DNA from: Panax quinquefolius
Taxonomy: Eukaryota > Streptophyta > Magnoliopsida > Apiales > Araliaceae
DNA length: 64,000 bases
NCBI GenBank assembly: GCA_020205615.1
Contig: CM035151.1
Coordinates: 48,018,849-48,082,848 of the forward strand
Direction of reading: 5' to 3'
Program-made: the position numbers and the translations under genes
The notes under the pieces: generated by a model
What the model was told of the DNA's origin: nothing
Seen by the model: only the letters and a program-made list of their open reading frames with translations
Databases searched by the model: none
In this document: piece by piece, positions 35,936-47,097 of the stretch
How positions within the stretch are numbered: the first letter of the stretch is position 1
How the letters are laid out: each line of letters begins with the position of its first letter

Positions 35936-36133
35936 GTGAATAGTACCCAAGTGAATAGTACCCCGTGAAGAGTACTTCAGAAATAGTACCCCGTGAATAG
36001 TACTTTGTGAATAGTACTCGTGAATAATATTTTCTAAATAGTACCCGTGAATAGTATTTTGTGAATAGTACCCCGTGAATAGTACTTTGTGAATAGTACC
36101 TTAAAAATGAATACTACTCATGGAAAGTACTCC
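35936..36133 (-). repeat. GTGAATAGTACC short tandem array
   Basis: About a dozen units of 12-16 bases near GTGAATAGTACCCC follow one another with small changes. Shorter versions on the other strand are at 46565-46660 and 54985-55075 (GGGGTACTATTCAC). The array lies between the TATA box and the LTR end, so it would be transcribed. Confidence 0.88.
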
Positions 36134-36562
36134 GGCATGAAAAGCTTACAATTTAACAAGAATATGCAAAAAATATCCTTGTGAAACGATACTAGATGTA
36201 GCGCAAATTTCAAGGATATTCTACTAATTTCACAGAGTATAGAAGCAATACTTTAACAAAATGAGGGTATAATCAGGAATACGAGACGAAATAATATTAC
36301 TCACATACTACAGAGTATGGAAGAAAATATTATTCCTATGAATACTGAACAAAATAATATCCCTTACCACAAAAGATGACTTGATACTGGAATAGTGAAG
36401 TAGCAGACTTCTCTTCTTCTTTCTCTCTATAGATTCTCTGTCTATAGCTTCTCTCTCTATAAATGCTCTTGTGAGTCTTAGTGAATTGGTGAGAATGAAA
36501 GAAGAATGAGCTTCTATTTATAGGAAAACATAGTTTTGATAATTGCACGTTTTGGGGCTCTA

Positions 36563-39500
36563 TGTGAAACCCCAGATTTTATGAATAAAGATTTAAATTT
36601 ATCAAAATATTTTTTTTAATATTATGGTGTGGATTTGATATAATGTTATAGTTGTGGGTAATATTTATAAATTTTTCAAAGTATGCAAGTTGTTATAAAA
36701 TATTCGATTGGTCGGGAAATATTCTTTTTGTCGGGGAATATTCGATGCGGCGACGACAATAATCATTGGTGGACCCCACAACTAAGTATTGTCATAGTTA
36801 GAAAAAAACCATGTAATTATCTTTTATAAAAATAACGGCGGAAGTGTTACCGTTAAAACTGTTGAACTACTTTCAGTAGTAAAAGTACAAAGAATAAGCG
36901 TGGTTGCATAAGTAGTTACTACGGTATTGATTATTGATGCTTACGTGAGAAGTCACCGCTTATACTCAATTATTGCTATAGTAATTGTCTTTATCATATC
37001 TCTCATATTATTGATTCGATTATTGTCATATTATCATCTGCATAATATGTTATTTTATTAAATCAATAATTGAGACGATAAAGTTATTCATATTATTAAA
37101 TTGCAATACTTACAATGTCTAGAAGTTCAGTCAAGGAGAGGTTTGCTCACCTAATTGCGCGCTAATAGGGAGAAATCCTTATTGGAAAGCCCCTTTCTCG
37201 GGAACGACCTAGTTGATAAATATTGTGAGTTATAATATTAATGATGAATGTTATTAAAATTGAAGTTGTGTTCGGAGTTGAATTTGGAGACGCTGGACGT
37301 GATATTTGAGTCCTAATGATGAAATTAGTAAAATAGTCTATAAACACAAAATTTTCCTAATTCACTATTTGGTCAAAAAAATCAACAGTTGACTTTTTCG
37401 GAAAAGTCAAACTTCAAATTTCAAAATTTATATTTTTGATAAAATGGTTTCATTGTGTTGGAATTATTTGTGTTAGTGAAAATCGACAATTATTTCGATA
37501 ATAATTGATTTTTGGAGGTTATATCACTTAATCCAGTATTTAATCGGATAAATGAGCAATTGATTAATATTATTTCACATGATTATAACTATTTGTTCAC
37601 ATGTGTATACAATTGTTTCACATTCTTGTTACTATTAGGGGAGTTAGTGCAAGATTGATAATACTTGCATGACTAAGTTAAAAATGGAGGTATAGATGGA
37701 GGTACTATACTGTAATTGTTTATATCACATGATTAGAACTATTGAGTCACATGATTTACTATTGATTCACATTATTTACTATTAGGGGAGTTGGTGCAAG
37801 TTTGATAATACTTCCATGACTAAATTAAAAATAAAGGAAAAGTTTGAGGTATTGTACTGTAATTTTTTTAGCCCCAAAACGTGCAATTATTGAAACTATA
37901 TTTTTCTATAAATAGAAGCTCATTCTTCCTTCATTTCTCACCAATTCACAAAAGCTTTAGAGCGGTTATTATAAAGAGAAATTATAGAAAGAAGAAGAGA
38001 AGTCTGCTACCTCACTATTCCAGTATCCAGTTTTTCTAAAGGTAGGGAATATTATTTGTTATACTCGTAGGGAGTATTATTTCTTTCTTATCTATGAAGA
38101 GAACTTCTGTTATTCCATTCTTTATTATTCTGTTGGAATAACATGTATATGCGGGCTACCCTATACTTGGTGAAATTCTTCTGTTGTTCCATTCTTTATC
38201 ATTCTATCGGAACATCCTATCTCATATGCGTTTCATTGGGACTGGTTCAGTCTTTATTATTCATTGGAATATCCTGTGCATGCGTTTTACTGTGGGACTG
38301 ATTCCGCCTTTTTATTATTCTCGTTGAATATCCTGTTTTAGCGTTTCTACGCCGGACTGATTCCGCCTTTTATTATGTTTGTTGGAATATCCGTCATCAT
38401 GCTTCTACACCTTTAACTTCGATTCCGCTTTTTATTATTTTGTTGAATATCCCGTCTGCATGCGTTTTACTGTGGGACCGATTCTCGTTATTTATTATTC
38501 TATTGAATAACTCACTGCTGTGCGGTCTATCGCATGCCTGGTGATTTCTTTTGTTATTCCATTCCTTATTATACTCAGTTGGTTAAAGTTTTGACTTCTA
38601 TACTCCATGAAATTAGTGGAATATCCTTGATATTTGCGCTTCATCCAAAGATCTTTTCATGGAAATATTCTTCCGAGCATTCTTGAATTTTACTCTACAA
38701 AGCAAAGATCATGTTGACAATTTGGACGTTATTAGTTCCTGGATAAAATAATTCTTGAACTTGTTTTATTGAATTCTTATATCATTGTCATCATCCTCAT
38801 GTTTATATTTTGTTGAAAGTCATATGTGGCCTATAGTGCATAGATGGACTTGGTATGATTATGACCAGGGATTATTTGGTGTAATCATGACCGTAATGTT
38901 ACAAATGATGTGAAAAAAGTCCTCATTGGCCCGTAGAGCATTGATGGACAGTTGTTGGCATGATCATGACCATTATTGAATACACAAATATTCTTGGCCC
39001 GTAGTGCATGGATAATTATGGTCGTGATACTAAAGAATATCCTTGGCCATAGTGCAGGGGTGATTCGATGATGTGGATTATTTATTAAGCTGAGTCTCAG
39101 GGATAAAAGTGATGAAAAATCTTCTAAATCATAAAAGATAGTAGATTTTATTCTCTACTTGACTCTTTTAATGGATTGCTTGTCCCGCTGCAGTTAAACA
39201 TGATGGTTGTTATATTGTATCAGTTTCACACTGTTGAAGGCTAATGATAATATATTCTGCATTATCTTAGTCATAATATTTCCTACTGGGCTAGTTGAGC
39301 TCACCCTTTTACTTTTATTGTTCTCTTGAAATGAGAACGTAGCGAGGACTAGTCGGGAAACCTGAGTGTTTACGGATATGATAGCATTAGTAGTCCTCAC
39401 TATTCAATGAAATAGTGGAAAATAAATGTAATAATATTGAATTTGAGTTTGTATATTGTCTAGACGACAATATTTGTATTAAAACTCATAGCTTATGTTT

Positions 39501-39608
39501 TGTCGTACTTTACACGACAGTTGTATAATTAAGTTATATTTGAATTTATGTACCATGTAAGTGGCGACCCAAGATGGGTGACGTATACCTAATTTTGGGG
39601 GCGTCACA
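36563..39608 (+). repeat. Family B solo LTR nested in opposite orientation
   Basis: It begins TGTGAAACCCCAG, ends GGGGGCGTCACA and is flanked by exact CTCTA copies (36558-36562 and 39609-39613). It sits in the U3 of another solo LTR of the same family (34936-40723), head-on. Its 3046 bp exceed the host LTR, mainly through the tandem array at 38107-38590. Its TATA box is at 37907-37915. Confidence 0.95.
38107..38590 (+). repeat. ~58-bp tandem array in solo LTR
   Basis: About eight units of the type TTTATTATTCTGTTGGAATA...CATGCG...ACTGATTCC repeat with drift. It is the plus-strand counterpart of the arrays at 17102-17400 and 48270-48580, with more units. Confidence 0.85.
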
Positions 39609-40862
39609 CTCTAAATATTACAGTATAATACCTTCATCTTTTCCTTCATTTTTAATTTAGTCCTGCAAGTATTATCAAACTTGCACCACCTCCCCTAATA
39701 GTACATCTTGTGAATCAATAGTACAATCATGTGAAAAAAAATAATTACAGTATAGTACCTTCATCTATACCTCCATTTTTAATTTAGTCATGCAAGTATT
39801 ATTAATCTTGCACCACCTCCCCTAATAGTACATGCATGTGAATCAATAGTACACATATGTGAACAAATAATTATAAGCATGTGAATTAATAGCAATTAAT
39901 TGCTCATTTATCCGATTAATTACCCGATTGGTCAATATAACCTCCAGACATCAATTATTATCAAAATAGATGTCTATATCCATTAACACTAATCATCTCA
40001 ACACAATGAAAATATCAATTTCATCTTTAATCAATACGAACTTATTCATCATTAATATTATAACTCACAATATTTAACAACCAGATCATTCCCAGGAAAG
40101 ATGGGGCTTTCCGATAAGGATTTCTCCCTATTGGCGCGCAATTAGGTGACCAAACCTCTCCTCGACAGAACTTTCTAGACATTGTCAATATTGCAATTCA
40201 TAATATGAATAATTTTGTCGTCTCAATTATTGATTTAATAATAATAAATATTATGCAGATGATACTGTGACAATAATTGAATCAATAATATGAGAGATAT
40301 TATGCAAAGAATTCATCGTAGTAATAATTGAGTATAACTGATTGACTTCTCACGTAAGCATCAATAATCAATACCGAGTGCTACTATGCAACCACACGTA
40401 TTAATGTTCTTTTACCACCGGGTAGTTCAACAGTTTAACGGTAAAACTTTCGTCGTTATTTTTTATAAAAAGATAATTCTGTCGTTTTCTAAATACGATA
40501 ATACTTCCGTTGTGGGGTCCACCAATGATTGTGTCGTCGTATGAATATTCCCTGTTAAAATGAATATTCCCCGACCAATCGAATATTATATAGCCACTTG
40601 CTTACTTTGAAAAATTTGTAAATATTACCCACAACTATAACATTATATCAAATCCACACCATAACATTCAAAGATATATTTCGAGAAAAATTAATCTTTA
40701 TTCATAAAAGTTAGGGTCTTACATAGACACACCAATTAGGCACATATAATTGTTACTTATGGTTCAAATTAATTCTATTTCATACTTTATAGCATCCATT
40801 TCATAAGAATTTGAACATTAGTTACATTCATTATCTCTTGGCTTGGTGTTTCGACGTTCATT

Positions 40863-43800
40863 TGTCACACCCTCAACTTTTCTAACCCGGTCGCTTAATC
40901 AATACGCCTTTGCATATGAGTAATTCATCCCAAATACCTATCAACCCTTGGTTTATATTTCCTTCAACTATATTTTCAAAGTCCAATACTTAGAACTCGA
41001 AAATAATAGTCAAACATGGCTCGATACCATAATGGTCCTATGAAACCACCACGATTTTCTTTTTATTGCACAAAAGTCCTAACGATGATAATTTTAGACC
41101 TTTATCCCAACCTTAAATCTCAAAACTTAAATACTGGAAGTTGCAGGTCTCCTCCTTATCTTTCTGAATCATCTTGAATTATCCAAATCGGAGTTCATAT
41201 GAAAACGTTATGCTCATTTTACCAAAGGAAGTCCAAATTACCAACCCTTACTGCAACCCCAGTGCACGGGGCTTTCCCTAAATAAGCCTTGGGCAGCGTG
41301 GGGCGAGCTACCCCAGTAGGGTTTTTGGTGCACATTTTTGACAAACTTGATTTCTTGGGTATTTTAGACGTACATACTTCCTATCTTCATAACTTCTTCA
41401 CCCAATATCGAAACGAGTTCATTTTCGAGCCTATGACTCCTATTTCTTTTGATTTACATAACTCCTAGGAAATCATAATTCCTAGGATTGATTAAATTTA
41501 CACGAAAATCATATTAATTGGGTTTTTTCGTCGATTAACATATTTTATTGAAATTTTCGCTAAAACTTCGTTATAACATAATTTTACTCCATTCCAAAGC
41601 GAACATTTTCATAATTCTTACTCTAACATATGATGGTTTATAATTTGTCCATCAACAACAAATATATGATGGTTTTAAACTTGTCCACCAGTAACTTTTA
41701 ACATAGTTTCTTATGTTCTTCATTTTACGAGTATAGTTTTACTTAAGACGCATAGTTTAGCGATTTAAATTCGCTAAACCTTCCTTATTCCACCGGTATA
41801 CTAAAGATTCATCATGAATCTCCTAACCAACCACCAATAAGCAGTTCATAACATCTCTAGAAAGCTTTTAAAGACTTGAGATGAAGAAGATATATGTGTT
41901 TATCGGTTATTACCTCTTGTGTTCTTGATTAAGATGACAACTTGATTGCTTTTCTTCTTGATTTTCCAAGCTTTGCATTCACTTCTCTCTCAATACTGGT
42001 GTTAGTTGATTTTGTGTAATGAAAATCAACTAATAGCTTTCTATTTATAGGCTAGGCGAAGCTTAGGGCATTTAGCTAGTCTTTAGGTACTTTAATTATT
42101 AGGTCATTAGTTGGTCATTTAGGTTTGAGTCTCTTCTATTCAAACCCCTTAAGTTTTAAATCTTCCAAACCACCCCCTCCTCTATCTCCTTACTATTCCA
42201 ACCTTGGTTAAGTCAAGGATGAGTCACCAAGATATTTGCAACCAACAATTAGTACAAACTTATCCAAGTGGGATATTTAAAGGAACAAACCTCCTTTGCT
42301 TCATGGGGGAGCCAGCCAAATGGCCTTGGGTGGGTCTCTCATGAGTTGGTTTAAGTTTTACTCACCCATTTGGTTCATGGGTTGACCTATGGATTTGGAT
42401 CTTGGGTTGGGTTTAAATTAAATTCACTTTGGGCTTCCATTTGGGCTTGGATTAATATTTGATTGGGCCTTGAATTAATTTCAATTGGGCCTCATCATAC
42501 TTTCCATTTTGGACCTTTCAAATTCAAAGTCCATTAGATAAATATCCCACCTTGACTATAGTTGACTTTTTGACTTTGACTTTTTGTATTTCTTTCATAT
42601 AATCTTCGTATTCTCTTCGTATTATTTTCATATTCTGTTAGTATAATACCTCGTATTATACCCGTATATAATACTTCGTATTATACCCGTATTCTTCTTG
42701 TATAAAGTTGATATTATACTTAATATATTATCAAAATCCAACACACAAGCTAAAACTGTATTTTCAGTTTCTGAATTTCATTGAATATTCTATCTTTCCT
42801 CAGAATTCTAATATTATGCATTTTTCGGAAACTCAAAAATATTTCTATAACAGTTCTTGTTGAATAGTGTTTTTACGTAAATTTCTCGAATTTTTTTTAT
42901 TATCGTCTTGGAAATTCATACACTTTAATTCTATCACAATTAAAATCCTAACATCATATAATCATCGGGCAAAGGTGCAAAAATGTCCCTGATATTTACA
43001 CGGATGTCCCACTTCCACCCTAAACTAATTTTTTTTCCAAAAGTACCCTTAACGTTACACATTTAGGTCAACCGTGCCCCTGTCCTTAACGGAAATGCCA
43101 CATAGACTAACTCTGTTAATACGTGGACAATTTTTTGCTGGCGTGGCAAAATTTGCTGACATGTGTAGAACATAAAACTACATTTACATCATTTAATCAA
43201 AATACTTAAATTAATAGAAACAAAAAAATACTAAAATTCAAAATAAAAAAAGCATAACATATTTAGAAAATTTATTTTTTTTATTTTTATTAAAAAAAAG
43301 CGCATTTTTTAATAAAAATTTTAAAAAATGTTGTTTTATTTTTTTAATAAAAATAAAAAATAGATTTTTAATAAAATAAAATTTTTAAAAAGCGTAGTTT
43401 TTTTTTAATAAAAAATAAAAGCGTAGCTTTTTTTAATTTTATTATAAAAAATGCGCTTTTTAAAATAAAAATAATTATTTATATAAAAAAAACAAAGATG
43501 TTATTTTTTGTTATAAAATTATAAAAATAATTTTTTAATAAAATAAAAGTTTTAAAAAAAATTGTTTGGATATTAGTATAAAATGACACAATAAAGAGCT
43601 TCATTTGTCATTTTTTTTTTTTTTACAAGAAGGGTACTCTTTTTATTGATATTAGTATAAAAGCACGCAATCTAAATTAAAAGGACACAAATTTTTAAAA
43701 ATTTAATTTTATTAAAAAAATTGTTTTTTAAATTTTATAACAAAAAATAAAAGCTGCGTTTTTATTATTATAAATAATTATTTTATTAAAAAAACTTTGT

Positions 43801-44414
43801 TTTTTATTTTATTAAAAAAATTATGATTATTTTTTCTTAATAAAAATAAAAAAGCTGCTTTTAAAATTTTTATTTTATTAAAAAAAAAGTTTTTTTTATT
43901 TTATTAAAAAAAAAAAAAATTGCTTTTTTTAAATTTTTATTAAAAAAAGCTGCGTTTTTTTTAATAAAAATAAAAAATAAAATTTCTAAATATGTTATGC
44001 TTTTTTTATTTTGAATTTTAGTATTTTTTTGTTTCGATTAATTTAAGTATTTTGATTAAATGATATAAATGTAATTTTATGTTCTGCACATGTCAGCAAA
44101 TGTTGCCACGTCAGCAAAAATTATCCACGTATTAACAGAGTTAGTCTATGTGGCATTTCCGTTAAGGACAGGGGCACGGTTGACCTAAATGTGTAACGTT
44201 AAGGGTACTTTTGGAAAAAAAATTAGTTTAGGGTGGAAGTGGGACATCCGTGTAAGCATCAGGGGCATTTTTGCACCTTTTCCCTATAATCATCATAGGT
44301 CATAAAACAACCTTCAAGCACACAACTCAAAATAATATTCATTAAAACTTTATTTAATTCAATAATATTAAAAAACCCTAGTTACAAGTTAAGTCAGATT
44401 TCTCTATCATTACA
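40863..44414 (-). repeat. Family C 3' LTR, with nested foldback element
   Basis: The left end is TGTCACACCCTCAAC at 40863 and the right end CATTACA at 44414. On the minus strand it follows a polypurine tract (TATAAGGGGGAATAA, 44415-44429) and an integrase tail, so it is the 3' LTR of a family distinct from A and B. Subtracting the foldback insertion, it is about 2.2 kb. TCATT (40858-40862) may be its target duplication. Confidence 0.8.
42967..44284. mobile_element. Mutator-type foldback element, 1318 bp
   Basis: Two long inverted arms (~43000-43240 against ~44020-44284) start GGGCAAAGGTGCAAAAATG and end CATTTTTGCACCTTTTCCC. They match over ~250 bases, including GTTAATACGTGGACAA and its complement. 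The 10-bp direct repeats TATAATCATC at 42957-42966 and 44285-44294 fit the 8-11-bp duplication of Mutator-like elements. The centre (43240-44000) is almost pure A/T, with recurring GCGTTTTTTTTAATAAAAA blocks that are also self-complementary. It encodes no protein, so it is non-autonomous. Confidence 0.9.
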
Positions 44415-44459
44415 TTATTCCCCCTTATAAGGATTTTGTCCCTAGAATCACGATACATA

Positions 44460-44802
44460 TTACACAAAAAGTTGGGAATAATTTTCTTTCATTTTACTTT
44501 CGAGCTCCCACGTCGCTTCTTTAGCATTGTGGTTTCTCTGTATCACCTTCACAGATGATATTACTTTATTCCTTAAAACTTGTTCTTTCCTATCAATAAT
44601 TTGAATTGGAATTTCTTCGTAATTTAAGTCATTTTCATCCTGAATAGGTTCATAATCTATTATGTGTTTATAGTCTGGTTTATAAGGTCGTAATACTGAC
44701 ACGTGAAACACATTATGAATATGTTCTAGTTCAGGAGGTAAAGCTACTGCATAAGTTAACTCTTCTACCTTCTTTAATACCTCAAATGGTCCAATAAACC
44801 TA
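44460..44802 (-). pseudogene. Integrase C-terminal fragment of family C
   Basis: The minus-strand frame reads LYRFIGPFEVLKKVEELTYA, VALPPELEHIHNVFHVSVLR, a linker, and then the chromodomain-like tail VKVIQRNHNAKEATWELESK before its stop at 44460. This is the GPF/Y domain and C-terminus of a Tekay-type gypsy integrase. It is unbroken for ~115 codons. Upstream pol is gone: at 44803 the coding sequence is cut by a family B LTR on the other strand, and the open frame beyond (to 44852) is LTR DNA. The stop lies ~30 bases before the polypurine tract, the normal arrangement. Confidence 0.88.
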
Positions 44803-47097
44803 TATAAGACCCCAACTTTTATGAATAAAGATGAATTTTCTATAAATATCATTTTTGAATATTATGGAGTGAATTTGATATAATGTTATAGTTGTGGATA
44901 ATATTTATAAATTTTTCAAAGTACACAAGTTGTTATATTATATTTAATTGGTCGGGGGATATTCGTTTTAACAGGAAATATTCGTACGACAGCACAATCA
45001 TTGGTGGACCGCATAACGTAATTATTGTCGGATGAAGAAAATGACAAATTTGAGTTTTTATAAACAACGGCGTAATCGTTACCGTTAACACTGTTGAATT
45101 ACTCGGTGGGTAAAGTAAAGTAATACGCGTTGTTGCACAGTAGCACACGGTATTGCACAGTATTTTTGAATTATTGATTCTTACGTAAGAAGACACTACT
45201 CAATAATTGTTACAGTAATTATTGTTCAATATTTTATTTTATTGGTTCAATAATTGCTGCATTGATATTTATATTATTATTGTTTCAATAATTGTCATTG
45301 CGCAGTATTTCCCATTATCAGATCAATAATTTATATTATTTGAATAATATTATTAGATAGCATTATTGGCAATATCTAGAAAGTTCTGTCAAGGAAAGGT
45401 TTGGTCACCTAATTATGCGCCAGTAAGGAGAAATCCTTATCGGAAAGCCCCCTCTTTCCTGGGAACGACCTGGTTGTCATTATTGTGATTCTATGATATT
45501 ATTTGTGAATAATTAATTATTGATTTATATGATAAGGAAATATTTATTTTATGTGGACATAAATGTTGGATAGGAAAATATTTATTTTATGTGGTTATAA
45601 ATGAAGGAATTAATGTTGCGGTATTTTATCAGTATTTTGTCGGATTGGATGTATTAAAAAATTAAATCGGTGTTCTTAAAGCTCTATTGCGTGAGTTATA
45701 ATTTTAATCTGATCGTTGGATCGTTGTGATTTTTAGATATGTTATGCATATATAAGTTGAGTATATGTCCACAAGTTTTGAACCGTTAAAAATTAACGTA
45801 TGATTTGTTATGAATTTTACGAGGTGTTGAAAATTGTCCGTTTGTGAAATTCGGATATTTTGTTTGGAATTTGGAAAAACTTTCTTCTGCAAAGTTGTAG
45901 AGAATTCAATTTCATGTGGAATGGACATAAAATTCGTATTTTTCTGATAAAAGGGCTATTTATTATGAATTATTGAAGTTTCATAAATTAAAATGTTTTT
46001 ATTAAAAATATGGGTGGGCCCCACTTTTTGTTGTTGGGAAAGGTGGCTAATTTTAGTGGGCCCCACTTGTGGTGGCTAAATTTTTTTTCAAAAAAATGTG
46101 CGTAGAAAAAAAAATATTATTTTATTATTTAGTCTCTTATGGCGTTCTAGCATTTTCCTATAAATAGGCGCTTAAGTTAGAATTGAAAATCACACCAGAA
46201 TCAGAGAATTATTCTTCTATAATTTTGAGCGTATTTCTTTAGTTTTAGAAAGCTTTGAGCGTAGAAAACAGTGAAAGTTTTCTTCAAGAATATCTCCGCT
46301 ATACCAGTTGGAATACTCTTCTTTTTAAGGTAAGGGATGTTATTTTTGTTCAATATTCGCTTGAAATAATATTTTCTTCCATACTCTGTAGTATGTAAGT
46401 AATATTATTTCGTTTCAGATTTCGAATTCTATACTCGTTTGTTAAAATTTTGGCTTCTATACTCCATGAAATTAGTAGAATATCATTGATATTTGCGCTT
46501 CATCCAGTATCATTTCATGGAAATATTATTCTGAGCATTCTTGATAAGTTTTAACTTTTTCATGTCAGAGTACTATTCACGGGGTTACTATTCCCGAAGT
46601 ACTATTCACGGGGTACTATTCACTCGAGTACTATTCACCCGGGGTACGATTCATGATAAAAATTGATTCGTTTTTGGTCCAAATTATTTTTAGTACAATA
46701 TTATTCTTGAATTTTACTCCACAAAGCAGTATCATGTTGACAATTTGGACGTTATTGATTTCTGGTTAAATTATATTATAAATCTTTAAAAATTTATCCT
46801 TGACTTGTTTTATTGAATTCTTATATCATTGTCATCATCGTCATATTTATATTATGTTGAAAGTCATCTGTAGCCTGTAGTGCATAGATGGACTTAGTAT
46901 GATTATGACCAGGGATTATTCGGTATAATCATGACCATAATGTTACAAATGATGTGGTTAAAGTCCTCATTGGCCCGTAGTGCATTAATGGACAATTGTT
47001 GGCATGATCATGACCATTGATGAATACACGAATATCCTTGGCTCGTAGTGCATGGATAATTTGTGGTCGTGATATTAAAGAATATCCTTGGCCGTAG
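44803..47097 (+). repeat. Family B LTR, 3'-truncated, on plus strand
   Basis: It starts TATAAGACCCCAACTTTTAT (TG changed to TA) inside the family C integrase and runs with TATA box 46159-46167 and the short TACTATTCAC array (46565-46660). It breaks off at GGCCGTAG (47097), where a minus-strand family B LTR starts. Its U3 around 45480-46150 differs from the other copies. ACCTA (44798-44802) is the possible left target copy; the right end is lost. Confidence 0.85.

Larger units (their letters stand above)
34936..40723 (-). repeat. Family B solo LTR, host of a nested solo LTR
   Basis: It begins TGTGACGCCCCCAAAATAGG at 34936, ends GGGTCTTACA at 40723 and is flanked by TAGAC on both sides (34931-34935 and 40724-40728). 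Without the insert at 36563-39608 and one target copy it is ~2.74 kb, the same as the 3' LTR at 47098-49848. There is no internal region, so it is a solo LTR. Its TATA box is at 36511-36523 on the minus strand. Confidence 0.95.
30920..40862 (-). repeat. Old gypsy LTR (family F), split by nested solo LTRs
   Basis: It begins TGTGACGCCCCCAAATTTGG at 30920 and continues in three host pieces: 30920-31006, 33997-34935 and 40724-40862. Removing the nested insertions restores the order seen in the LTR at 60986-64000 (for example AGCAAGAATGA...CAGCAAGTA at ~34215-34250 and ~61293-61323). The remaining part of the LTR is lost where family C starts at 40863. It appears inserted in the copia remnant; GTTTC (30915-30919) would be its left target copy, but the right copy is gone. 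Confidence 0.7.

Noticed and set aside
35936..36133. CRISPR-like short direct repeats
   Set aside because: Units of 12-16 bases abut each other without unique spacers, lie in an LTR, and the genome is a plant.
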